The position numbers and the translations under genes were made by a program. Below are positions 24,301 to 35,073 of a stretch of DNA of 64,000 nt, piece after piece (within the stretch, counting starts at the first letter, position 1; the number at the start of each line of letters is the position of its first letter). The DNA is from Cercophora sp. LCS_1. Taxonomy: Eukaryota; Ascomycota; Sordariomycetes; Sordariales; Lasiosphaeriaceae. The stretch is from the NCBI GenBank assembly GCA_036250225.1, contig JAPZLL010000034.1:229423-293422 (forward strand), given 5' to 3'. The notes beneath the pieces were generated by a model, which worked only from the letters and a program-made list of their open reading frames with translations, was not told the origin of the DNA and did no database searches.

Positions 24301-25510
24301 GCCGTCACAAGAGAAGTCTCCGATGTTGTGGTAGGAGTTACCGAGCTGGTCTCTGTGGTTGCAGAGATGGAACTCGTGTTACTCACGACAGATGACTCGG
24401 CGACGGTAGGCGATGGGCCGCTGGTGGTCGAACTTGTTCCAGCACCAGGTGTTGCTGGCGTAGTTGCACTTGCACCGGATGTAGAGTTGGTCGGCAACCC
24501 CCGATTTGTAGTAGACGGACTTGCGCTTGCTGAGGGTGTGGTAACTGACACCGCTGGTGTTGAAGTTGAGCTGCCGATAGGAGAACCAGATCCTGCGGGA
24601 ACGCTTTCCGAGCTTGAGCCTCCCGATACGGATGACCCCGATGAAGTGCTCGCTTTGGTTGATGACGGAGACCCGGAAAGGGGGCTTGTGGTCGAAGAAA
24701 CTGTCGATATCCCAGAACTGCTGCTCCCCGATAGTGCCGTAGAACTAGGCGGTGGATATTCCGAGCTTGATGTGATACTTGAAAGTATTGGCGACAAGCT
24801 TGACAGCCCAGGAGTGCTTGAGTATGCAACGCTGATCGTGCTCGATTCCGACAATGGTATACTCGATACCTCTGCCGTGCTAGACTCATAGCTGATACTG
24901 CTCTCCTCGGAAGCTGGGATTGAGCTGGCCTCAGAGGAGGAGGCACTGGTGATAGAGGGGTAGGCTTCAGATGAATAAGAGCTCTCCTCGGGATATGCGG
25001 AGGACGATGCAGGATGTTCACTGCTGGCGCTAGCAACGCTGCTGCCATAAGCATCTGTAGCCGAAGTTTCGTACATGGACGAAGCCGAGCTTGGGACCTC
25101 AGAGCTATACTCAGAGCTGTGCTCCAACCATGACGAGAAGCTCTCCGCCCACGATGAGAAACTGGGTTCCTCGCTGCTCCAAGAGGATGTCCAAACTAGA
25201 GAAACACATTAGACACATTAGGCATATCCTGCGGAGGGAATTGTTGCTTACCTTCACTGTAAGAAGATTCAGGGGGTGGAGGAGGATATCCGTATGGGGG
25301 GTACGTATAATCTTTTTGTCCAGGAGGTGGGCCGCCATAATGGCTATGGTCAGGCTCTGGCTGTTTCTCTTCAACATCAGCCTTGCCAAGTGCTCGACGC
25401 AAGCGCGCCCATAAACCGTTGCCTTGCTGTTCGTGTGCGAGGGTTTCGGGGAGGGAGCTCAACAGAGCGACGGCGGCCGTCAACCCGACGAGTGATCCTG
25501 ATGCCCTCAT
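18343..25510 (-). CDS. Giant secreted Ser/Thr-rich repeat protein (mucin- or adhesin-like)
   Basis: Four exons (25510-25252, 25195-21524, 21468-18580, 18527-18343) join in phase to about 2,334 residues. The start at 25510 gives a clean signal peptide (MRASGSLVGLTAAVALLSSL, then PETLA-H); an upstream in-frame codon would only add polar residues. Residues 27-85 include PYGYPPPPP. Next comes a Ser/Glu/Tyr-rich stretch, then about 2,000 residues dominated by Ser, Thr, Pro and Gly. More than 30 copies of P-[YF]-P-x-x-N-[SG]-[TS] (for example PYPLSNST) occur every 40-70 residues; in most copies the Asn is in an N-glycosylation sequon and the rest is heavily O-glycosylatable. Only two cysteines are seen, near the C terminus (CTEEG and SSC). 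The end is His/Pro-rich and no GPI signal is visible. A secreted wall-associated mucin, adhesin or hyphal coat protein is likely; the function is unproven. Confidence 0.85.
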
Positions 25511-27492
25511 TTGGGCAGTCTCTACCCTCGACTGAGACCTGCCAGGTGAAGTCAACTAAGGTAGGAGATAAGAGCTGGCGCAGTGGAAAGGGACGATCGT
25601 CGTAGAGAGAGAGAGAAAGTAAAGGAAGGAAAAAAGTGAACGAGTGACAATGCCCGCGGTCTGCCGGTCTTTCCGGTGGAAGGACAACCACGGGTCTTGG
25701 ATCGTTGCTCCTCCTGAGCTGCAAACGACTGCCGACGATGAGACAAGAGGAGCGGTGCGATACCAAGGAATGCCGTGGAATCGGTCGCGCGAGACGAGGG
25801 AACCTGACAGATATAGGAGGAGCGACCAAATCTCACGATCTTTCGGCCCAAATTCCCCGTGCTTCACACCCGTCAGGGTCCCAGGTCCAGCGAGGACCAG
25901 TCAGTACACCAGATCCTATATGTTGGGCAGGTTGACCGGTGCATTGGTTACGTGGATCCATGAATGTCGCCTGAGAATGTCGTAGATTTACCTGTCACCA
26001 CTTCCAGGAACGGAAGGAACACCCTCGGGGGGCAGACATCCTCTGGCGTTCATCTCGTTAGCGCTCCTGCCTCGAGTGCCCGGCTTGAGCATAACAAGGT
26101 GAACCTCGATTGCGTGGAAATGTCGACTCGACTTGCAAGGAGGCAGCAACGAGATAGGTCTCGGCCTAGAGCAACCTGGTCCAGAGGTGGCATCTCGAGG
26201 TGGCAACCTGTCTTGCTATGCGTTCCGAGAAGAGCCTTGGAGGCCCCGCCGGAGGACGAGCAGCTGTGTTTTGAATCATCCGGAGCACCAAAGGACCGGC
26301 AGACGGCCCATGCTTCCTGACTTTCGTGTTCATGTACTCTGGATACCTTGATACCAGCCGCAATTCCCTGCAATGGCTCGCTCTCTCTGCCATTCCGACT
26401 TCACTCAGCCTCTTTGGCAAGGGATGTCGAGTCTCTGCTCTTTTCCCACCATATTTCCGCAGGAGCGACCCCCGGATCACTATCTAGGATTCGGCTCCCC
26501 GGTGACAGCTCGGCTGCCAAGAGGACCACTAAATAGATAGGCCCGCTTTGTGTGATAAACTCGACCAAGCCTTCAGCAGCAAGGAGAGGGGCTCTCGGGA
26601 GCCCAGGTGCCATCAGCGGGCTGGTGCTCCCAACACGTTGCGACCGGGTTAACCTCCGTGGCAGATGTCGTGGGCCATCTGTCGGGTTGGTTGAAGGAGG
26701 CACCAATTAAAGGCAATATGCAAGCAGCCGCGAGCTAGATAGCTGTTCCTGGAGGTCTGTCGCACATGTCTTGCTGTGCGTGGGTGAACATTGCGCCGTC
26801 ACGGTGGCACTCCTTCTTGTATTGTGCCATCTCGCAGCAATCGCATCTCCTCGCCTGCAACGTTATCATCTCGCTGACCCCCAAGCTTGTTGGGCGACGG
26901 CGGTGAATGTGGAGCTGAACGGCCAGCTTCGACTTCTGACTGTTCGAATCACAAGGCCTGTATAACGTCAAACCGAGATGGCCCACACTGGGAAAGACCG
27001 GCGACGAAAGCTCCCGGAAACTGTCTTGTCTTAATTATTAGCCCAAAGTGAGCCTTCCAGGATCTGAGCCTCGTGAACAGGGCGAGGGCCCAAGACATTC
27101 ATAAACCAGAAGACACATGCAATTCTCAGACGCCCCAACTCAAAACACCTCATCGCCCTGAATAAGACGCCCGAGAAGAAAAGACGGGTCGCATTCCGTA
27201 AATCTAACCCAGCCAAAGACTCCATCTGTTGTGACCTTCTCCCAAACGGGGTTAACACCAATGAGTATCAGGGGCACATAACAGGCCTTACATGTGCAAA
27301 AGCAGCCCCCACCAACTGTTCGGTGCAGCAACGTGCGCTGTCAAAATGCCGTGCCGTTTCGTCATCAACCGAGCTGTCGGTGGAATCCCGGGTCGGTGAT
27401 TGTGCCACGCAGAGATAGGTGTGCACCGCTCGGGAGCCCGATTTTGCGAGATCGACCAAGCAACCCCGGCCTCCTGCCTATCGTCGTCTCAC
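25511..27492. other. Upstream region of the giant gene and gene-poor gap
   Basis: About 2 kb. The part next to 25510 (25590-25640) is purine-rich on the plus strand, that is a CT-rich leader for the minus-strand giant gene. The rest holds only short frames without recognisable content; no RNA gene was found. Confidence 0.45.
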
Positions 27493-28685
27493 TCACTCTG
27501 CTTTCTTTGCCGTCTCGCGAAGTCCGGGAGCCGTTGCTTGGCCCACGGCGTTCTCCTTCGCCTCAATATCGGCTGCCCAGAGCGCAGCGCCCACTGTTTG
27601 ACTGTCAGCCAACGTTGCATGGGACTCAAAGCTACCTACCTGTGTTGGTAAAGGAGAATAAAATTGAGGCCAGGGGAATCATCTCTAGGAGTGTCGCAAC
27701 AGTGCCGAATCTGTGAACACATTGTTAGTACTGTGTTCGGTCTTGTACTCGCTGTGGGGGACCATGTGGCACAAGGGGCAGTCTAGCCGAGAAATGGGAA
27801 ACCAAAGGAGATGCAACGTACGCTGCGTACGGGCCAGCATGCTTCTGGAGCCAGGCGGACTTTTGGTCGGCCGAATAACGCTTGAGCTGGAAGTAACGGT
27901 CATGCACACGCCGTCCCCTCGAGCGCCCGTTGATGATGATAAATGCCACGGTGCCAACCACTGTTTCGAGTATTAGCCAAATACCACACTGGAAACCAAC
28001 CCAAGGTGCGTGTTTAGTTCAACCTACCGGGAATGAAGTTGAGCGGGAGGTACATGATGTATCGGATCAAAGCCCTGGGACTGAAGCGGCCGAACGGGCT
28101 CTTCATGATCTTGCCCAAGCGCTCGATCGGGTCGCTGCCAGGCTTGAGCTGTCTTCCTTCGGTCACAATGTCTGTGGCATTCCTGGACACCAGGGTGCCG
28201 TCAAACGTGTCAAGCAGTGCGTCCTGCAGCAAGAAGTTCTTGGAGATGACGGATATGATCGTGGAGCTCTCATTGAGGATGAGAAGCACCGTTGTGAAAA
28301 CGGCTAGAGGCCCATTGACGAAAACAAGGATTGCAAGCTGTGGGAGGTACGTGAAGAAGAACATGGAAGTGACGACACTAGCAGAGAGAGCCAGCGTCGG
28401 GCCGAGTCTGGAGAGAAACGGCTTCCACAGTGACCTATGAGTGGCAAGGTAGAATATGCCCTGCCGACGGTTAGCTACGCTCTACAATACGAACCAAAAC
28501 AAACCGTACCTTGATGGGGTACAGGTAAGACTGGCTCTTTGCTGCATCCTGGACTAGCACCTTGGCCCGGTCGAAATCTTCTTTCCTATAATACTGGTTA
28601 GAGCCATGGAGAACTGAGCTAAGGCAAATACTCACGCGACCTCCTGGGCCTTGATCTGGACCGACTCAACGAACTTGTTCGACAT
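27493..28685 (-). CDS. EI24-domain / RRT8-like integral membrane protein
   Basis: Six exons (28685-28636, 28585-28510, 28460-28028, 27960-27822, 27710-27640, 27593-27493) join in phase to 289 residues. The N terminus is amphipathic and charged (FDRAKVLVQDAAKSQSYLYP), followed by a hydrophobic block of about 45 residues (SVVTSMFFFTYLPQLAILVF onward) that forms two membrane spans. A central soluble loop contains RNATDIVTEGRQ. Another span lies around RYIMYLPLNFIPVVGTVAFI, and a last one around TVATLLEMIPLASILFSFTN, after which the chain ends in a Lys-rich tail. This topology and wording match the fungal EI24/LDS-RRT8 family, linked in yeast to lipid droplets and the spore wall. The role in this organism is inferred only by family. 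The small exons mean a naive ORF scan recovers barely half the protein. Confidence 0.7.
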
Positions 28686-29498
28686 GGTCGCGGTCTTTGC
28701 TGTCGGCGGTGGTCTGTTGCAGATCTGTGACGTTTGGTGGTGAGCTGCCTTGACCTCGAGAGGTTGCCTTATTATGTCGAAACGAAAAGATTGAGAGATA
28801 AGAAGGGTTCAAGGTCCACGTTGGCATGATGAGTGCAAGTTGGGCTGTTGAGGGCAAATTCAGCTTTAAAATGCACGGCGTTGGATGCTGTTCACGCGGC
28901 TTTGATCAGATGTCGTCATTGGTTTCTGCTGCGTTCAATGACGCGGCTTGGCGTGCTTCGATGGGAGTCGGGTGGGGCTTTGCAGGAAGGCACGGGACGG
29001 CAGCAACTTCAGCCAAGAATCACGAGCACGACTTGAATGACTACCCAGCTCGCTCTCCTTAATTCTTACAGATACCTAGGCATACAGCGCCGGAGCACCC
29101 AACCACGCCAGCGTCGTGGTTACCCCTGTCATTACGTACTTTCCCTAAACTCCTGCCAATGCCAGCCTGAGAGACAAAGAAAGAAATGCCCGCCCAAAGT
29201 GTCCTATATGCCCCATTTTCGCCTGTCCAGCCAACCGCCACCGTATCTAAGTGCATACACAAGAAGCCTTCTATGATACACTGGTGCCGTCGTCCGTCTC
29301 GAGCTCGGGGGGGCTTCAGCTGGAGATGCCTCCCGGGTGGCCGATGGGGTGTTGTAATTGAAGGGAATGCGCCCGTGAAGATTTATGTGCTGTTTCGTAT
29401 GAAATTACAACAGATTATGGTGTATAGAAGGGGCGCCGTCGGTGGAAGCGTCGTTTGGCTCTGCCAAGTTGAGCGACGAGTGAAGCATCCATCTGGGA
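28686..29498. other. Spacer between EI24-like and GDT1-like genes
   Basis: About 810 bases. Both neighbours are on the minus strand, so this holds the promoter of the EI24-like gene and the 3' end of the GDT1-like gene. No additional gene is supported. Confidence 0.45.
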
Positions 29499-31141
29499 TC
29501 AAGAATAGAGGGCCTCAACCAAGTAGATAACGCCAAAGATAAGGAACGCAACGGCACCGCCAACGGTAACTGTTGTGCAATGTTAGTGACTGTTTTGCAT
29601 CGGAACATTGGGACCCGGGACATTGACTTACCAACTTTCAGGCTGACCTTTCCTGCGATGGCTCTGCCTCCAATGACGGCAACGCCAGTGCAGCAGGCGT
29701 GGCCGAGAATGGCCCCCAGCGTCACCCACCAGTAATCCTGACCCGCGGCCATGGCGATTGTAGCGATTTGGCTACGGTCGCCCCATTCTCCGAGAAACGT
29801 CATGACAAAGGTCTGAACCCACGCCGGGCTGAGGAGCAGCGACAGGAGGTTATTGAGGCCTTGGAGAAAGCCGACGAGGGAGCTCGGGCGCGGAGACGGA
29901 CTGCGACCCTCGGGGGAACTCGAGGGACTGCGCGGCGGAGTAGGGAAGCGAGACTTGGATCGGGACTTGCGGCTGCCAAGGCCCATTTCCAGGGCGTAGG
30001 GGGAGATGCTGGATCTCCGACGCGCCTGTTTTCTAGCCTGGTGTTCCTTCTCCTCCAGCTCTTGCTCCACCTCTTGCATTTCGGCGCCGACACCCTCATC
30101 GGGGCTCATAGCCATACCCTCGCGTAGCAGCCTTCCGCCAAAAATTAGAAACAGACCGGCGGCAAGGAAGTTAGTCAGGCGCTTCGGGATCAACGTCGGG
30201 ACGGCGTGCCCAAGAACGGCCGAAAGAACCGTCATGGTGATGAGCGCGCTAAAGGCAGCCGAGAAGACAACCATACGGTCGTGTTTCATCGCCATCAGGG
30301 CAGCAACAAGGAAAGTCTTGTCACCAATTTCGGAGAAGAGAATCATGGTGAGGGAAAGCACGAAGGAGTGGAAGGGCTGGATGAGGCCCTCGTCTTCGTG
30401 CGTGAGCTTGGAGTCCTTTCCGGACTTGTCGCCGTTCGTAACATCGAGGTAGTCGATGTTGGAGGCCGAGCCGGGGAGGGGAGGAGACTTGTCGTGAGTC
30501 TTGCCGGGGAGGTCCGAAGGTTTCTGTACGCCAGTTAGTTGAAGTTCAAGCGGAAAGTGTGTAGTTTTGCTGACCTCCAATCCCGAGGCATCCTCCGATA
30601 CCTTCGTATTTGTTTTGCCCTCCTTGTCCTTGAGGATCTTTTCCTCGTCCTCGTGAGGTAGTGGCGGCGCCTCCTTGGGCGTCTGGGGTTTGTTTTCCAC
30701 CCTCTCGCCCGTCTGACTCTCCTTCTTTTTGCGCTCCTTGTCTTTTTCGGAAACCCCGCCGCCTGTTCCTGTTGTCCCTTCCTTTGGCTCTGGTCTGTTC
30801 TTGTCGTCCATGACTCCATCATTCGTCTCGGGGATCTTCTTCCCATCGATTATCGTGGGGTCGGTTGGACGATCCTTGAGCACCGGCAAATCGCCATCCT
30901 CCTTGTGCTTTGAGTCGTACTCGACGAAGGGGCCGGCGTGGGGCTTTCCATCCTTGCCGTCGACGGGCGCGTCTTTCGTGCCGTACTTCTTTAGGGACAC
31001 GGATGCGTCACTATCTTCCGTCGCATGGCCTCGAACGATCGCATTTCCATCAAGCTTGCCATCCTTGGAGACTGCGGCCGCGGCTGCGAGGGTTGGTAGG
31101 AGAAGCAAGAGGAGGGGGGATTTCCGCGATCGTAGCTTCAT
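29499..31141 (-). CDS. gdt1: GDT1/TMEM165 family Golgi Mn/Ca cation transporter
   Basis: Three exons (31141-30575, 30523-29632, 29569-29499) give 509 residues. It has a signal peptide (MKLRSRKSPLLLLLLPTLAA), a long acidic/lysine-rich lumenal segment to about residue 240, then two homologous three-helix halves. Each half carries the family's E-x-G-D-[KR]-[TS] motif: EIGDKT at about 254-259 and EWGDRS at about 435-440. The motifs are separated by a basic Ser/Arg/Pro cytosolic loop (about 340-410). The last exon supplies the sixth helix (VAFLIFGVIYLVEALYS). GDT1 proteins exchange Mn/Ca for protons in the Golgi and supply glycosyltransferases. The first intron is 51 nt (30574-30524, GTCAGC...CTAAC...ACAG) and in frame, so ORF-based translation would include 17 spurious residues. 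The N-terminal extension is far longer than in yeast Gdt1. Confidence 0.93.
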
Positions 31142-31622
31142 TTTGACGGTGATCGAAGAGAGCTCGGTCTCGTTCGGGGTCTCTTGAGCGCAAACGTGTT
31201 CTCAAGACTGCGCTTCCCAGCTGGTAGAATGGTGAACTCGAGTAAATTTGAATTACTAGGCTGACGTGCGAGGACGGGGGATCTCCCTGCCGTGTCAGAC
31301 GGGCTCGCTAGTAATCAACTTCGACGGGGCTGCAAAGCGCACGGGTAATGCAAAACGTTCGATGGTCTGTCGAGCGAGGCGAGCGCTGGCAAATTGTAGT
31401 GTGCAAGGAACAGAGCTGAATGGGTGTTCGATGCACTGGAATGGGAGTGAGAGAGGACAGGTTTGGTCCCAAGGCGATCGAGCCTGTCCAGAGTCTCGGG
31501 CAGGGGGCCAGAATGATCTTTTCCCCAGTCAATAACGTTAGCTCGCTGCGCAGCAAAGGGTGGTGGCCAAGAAGCGCCAATGGCGGCGCGGCAGCACCTG
31601 AGATTACCCCTGTCGCTCCCCC

Positions 31623-31630
31623 TATATAAA
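31623..31630 (+). promoter_or_regulatory. TATA-like box
   Basis: TATATAAA followed by AC in otherwise GC-rich sequence. It lies about 630 bases upstream of the TRF-like start, rather far, so it may serve a long leader or an unseen transcript. Confidence 0.3.
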
Positions 31631-32054
31631 ACTTTGAGTCTATTCCTGTCTTGTGGAGTGGCTTTGTATCATTTCGACTTGAGTCTGCGTGGAAAATGGA
31701 AAACACAGCAGCAAACCAGCATGATAGGTAGAGTTGAAGAATGGGGGTTGGATATGTTCACTACGTATTAAGGCACTGGTACAGAGAGGTGACTGCTTGT
31801 ACGTTGTGGCGTCGCCAGGGGACCAGAAAGCTGGAGGGTGGTAAATGTCCGGAATTCAGGTCGCAGAGCCTTGGCGGGAGCTGAGCAGCCCAGATCATCA
31901 GGATTCACAATTCACACTCAACGCAAAGTCCCAAGTACTATCCCTCAGAAATTTCTCAGTCTCTGCGGTCCCCACAAGCCGCCAAAATCCTACCGGATGA
32001 TGGGGAGAGTGTTGGAGCTTTGCGGCTGCGTTCGCTGTTTTCATGGAGGGCTTG

Positions 32055-32087
32055 TGTCACGTGACAGCATTTGGGCTTTATCACGTG
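32055..32087. promoter_or_regulatory. Two CACGTG E-boxes upstream of the TRF-like gene
   Basis: A 12-bp perfect palindrome TGTCACGTGACA (32055-32066) and a second CACGTG (32082-32087) are 22 bases apart from core to core, about 200 bases upstream of the start. CACGTG is the binding site of bHLH factors such as Cbf1 and SREBP-type proteins. Regulation is inferred. Confidence 0.4.
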
Positions 32088-32262
32088 GGTGCAAGGATTT
32101 GACGCGTTCGTGTGGGGCGCAAAACCCTCCACCACACGAGAGATCTGGAGATTCACAACAATCCTCGTTTCGGACCCTAACCCGAACCCTTCTCGTCCGA
32201 GAAATACATTCGCAAAAGAAGCTATCACGACCAACGGCGAGAGGCTGGAAGCACTGAAGACA

Positions 32263-34606
32263 ATGTCAGGCCGTAGTAGGGGCCGTGGCGGCGCGCTGCG
32301 CAGGCCGACAGAACCTGCAGCAGGTGCTCCGGGGCGGCGTTCTACGCGTAATCAGCCACAGCAGCAACTCCAGTCTGAGGACGTATCTGATGCTCAGATT
32401 GACCCGCGGATCACCGCTTCTCAGGACTCAGACATGCCTCCTCCGCCTCTTCCAACTCCCCGTTTGCGTACTGGCGATATTGCCCGTCGGGGAGCTCCCC
32501 CGGGCCGCGACAGCTCTGTGAGTATCGTGAGCCAGCGTCCCTCTTCCTCTGTGGAACCGACGAGTAAGTGAGATTCCTCCAAACACCACTCTATCGCATT
32601 GCTAATAGGTATTAGGCCAATACTTCTACGAGGAGTCACCCAGAGCTGCTCGGGGAAGAAGTCTCGTTCGCAGCTCAATGGCCTTCGAGGGTCCTCCTGA
32701 TTCGCCTGGTATGAAAGTTGCCACAACCCGTCTGATGCGAAAAAGGCTGGTCCACCTTGAAGGTGCATGCCGAGACTTTGTCACGCATTACTTCACATCA
32801 GACTCTGATCCTGCCGCATGGGAAATCGAGTACACGTTCATTAGAGATGTCTTTCACGGCCAGCGTGAGCCGTACGTGGCGTACCGCGGCGGTACTCTTA
32901 TCGACATCCCTTCGGTCAGCCAGAACTGGGGGGTCAACGCGCCCCAGGCGAGGCGCGTTTTGTTCATGAGCAATCTTGCGTCGCTGTTTGAGGACATCAG
33001 GCGCACGGAGTTGACGAAAGACGATGTCCGGAGTGTCCTAGACCTGCTTCAGTCTTTGGAAAGTGAATTCCCGAGATTCTACATTGAAACCAACGACCAA
33101 GGCAACTATATCCTTTCGAACGACGATCTCTTCCAGCTGGTCTTGGAAATTCGAACTCAGGTGTTCATCTTTACGCTTCTCTTGCACAAGCAAGAGAATG
33201 CGAAGCCAGAGGGCGCGATGGTGGACCCACTTGAGAAAGCGAGAACTGTCTTTTTCAGCGACGAGGCAACCCTCGAGGAGGTTTCGCGATTGGTCATGTA
33301 CGAGGAGATCCCACACACATTCAAACCAGTCGAGGGGATTCAGTCGGATCTTTACCATGTGCATGCTATGAACCGCGTCTTCCGCCTGTGCAAGGATCTA
33401 CCGAAGCAGGAGAGCCCGTCTGTCGACTTAGAACTCGAGTCCCTTCAGGAGCTCTTTTCCTTCGACAATTTCCTGGATTCACTCAAGAACAATGCGAAGA
33501 CGGCTTGGTCGCTTCTGGACAAACAGCCGCCAGACTCTTGGGCCCAAACCCCCACCCCTTCGCAAGCCTATGGCAGTAGGGTTGCGGCTGCTTTGAGCCC
33601 ATCCGCCCAGCTAGCAGAGGAAGCAAACACGCAGGACAACAGCCAACCGCAAGAGTATGCCCCCTATGACGGTTTTTCTGATACCCAGCTAACGTTTCCC
33701 GGCAGCGGGTTTGCGGCTTTGATAGAAGTGTTTCACCACAACCAAGATGCCCTCAACGATGCGCACAATGCGCAAAGCGCCCCCTTCCCTCCAGTTTCGA
33801 ATGTTTCTTACCCTCAAGGATTGTCATATGGGGGGGCTTCGAGCCAGTCAAACGGCAACATGTACGCACAGTCGGCTGCGCAAGCTGCTGAAAAACGGAA
33901 GCGAGGGGCTGAAGAGGGAGAAGCTGGACCGGCCAAGAAACAGCGTGGGCGGCGCAAGCAACCCCCCGTCGTACCGCCACGTGAGCCGACCAGCTCTGTT
34001 CCTCCGGTAGCTTCACAATATCCGGCGCCTCCTTCCTCGGCCGTCGAGCCCGATTTCGAGGCGCTTGCACAACGATCCAGAGAAATCTCGGCCGCCAACC
34101 GGAAGGCCAGAGAGCCGCAGCAACGGTCGGCTTGGACTAGGAACGATATCCGGACGCTTGTCAAGGCTGTGGATATTTACAAGTGCAAGTGGAGCTTGAT
34201 TGAGAAGGAAATCAACAAGGGTGAGCTCCCGTTTGAGGTTCCCCGTGACCAACAAGCCCTTCGTGATAAGGCGCGCCTGTTGAAGCAAGACTTTCTCAAG
34301 TAAGTAATACTCGGAACTTCTCTTGTTTACTCTCTGACAATTTCTAGGACTGATACGCTGCTACCGCCGTCCTTTGACTTGGTGGTCCTTGGCAAAAAGG
34401 AAAAAAATGCTGTGATTGTGGTTGGCAAGAATCCCGACAGGAAGGAGAGCGACGTTAACAGCGACGGAATGGCCGTGAACACAGAGTATCATTCAGAAGC
34501 CAACGCTCTTCTTCAGGCGGTGGCTAGCGATACCGTCTCTCATGTTCCCGAAGCGAACATGCAGCCATCCAACAACGTGGACGCTGAATCAGAGATAGCC
34601 GCCTAG
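32263..34606 (+). CDS. TRF/Taz1-like telomeric duplex DNA-binding protein
   Basis: Three exons (32263-32563, 32616-34299, 34348-34606) join to 747 residues. The first 100 residues are Arg/Gly/Pro-rich (GRSRGRGGALRRP). A helical block at about 140-420 (LVHLEGACRDFVTHYFTSDS, LLQSLESEFPRFYIETNDQG) has the size and character of a TRF-homology dimerisation domain. After a Gln/Ser/Pro linker come nuclear-localisation-type clusters (KRKRG, KKQRGRRK). A single Myb/SANT domain lies at about 605-670 (WTRNDIRTLVKAVDIYKCKW), whose recognition helix LRDKARLLKQDF resembles a telobox. TRF and Taz1 proteins bind TTAGGG repeats, cap telomeres and control telomerase. The domain order supports this over a generic Myb factor. 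The start at 32263 is the first codon inside the Arg/Gly block; an earlier in-frame codon would extend into the promoter. Confidence 0.75.
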
Positions 34607-35073
34607 GATGAGGTATTCTGAAGTGTCTCACGGGAAGAGTGGCGTGGCATTTGTTTGGAAGGTTACAGTTTACGGGAGGTCGGTTTTTGTGCTGGTAAAG
34701 GTACCTGGTGTTTCTCTCTGGTCTGGTGATGGGGCGGTGGTCTGTTTGTGGAGGGAGGCAATATCATGGTATGTTTGAGCGCGGCCGGAGTAATCGTAGT
34801 CTCAGGTGCATATGCAGTGAAGTGACCAACCCTTGACACAGCATTCATTTATGCTTGGCTCCAGAAAAGGGGCTGCCAAGAATCGGGAAGAGTGAAACGC
34901 ATGACCCCTCACGTGACCCACCATTGCAATTCTGGCCTGTGTGTAACATCCTTGTGGGGCAATTGAACAGCAGTGCAGCTGGGGTGGAATTGGCAACGTC
35001 GCGAGTTGGCTTCCCACACAGGCGCACTCCGCTCTCCCACCTTCCAAGTGCAACCTGCGCCGTCTTGCCGAAG
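34607..35073. other. Spacer and SEC21 promoter
   Basis: 467 bases between tandem genes. A CACGTG element is present at 34910-34915, about 160 bases before the SEC21 start. Confidence 0.4.

Larger units (their letters stand above)
31142..32262. other. Divergent promoter region, GDT1 / TRF-like gene
   Basis: About 1.1 kb between two divergent start codons. It contains a TATA-like box, two CACGTG elements and a TTAGGG-type site, listed separately. No protein-coding region was recognised. Confidence 0.5.

Noticed and set aside
24383..25054. Long frames on both strands inside the giant secreted-protein gene
   Set aside because: They are produced by the repetitive Ser/Thr codons of the true frame; none has a start context or domain.
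26871..26960. Possible tRNA (GTTCGAATC near 26942)
   Set aside because: The B-box-like word lacks the flanking stem pairing and there is no A box at the right distance upstream.
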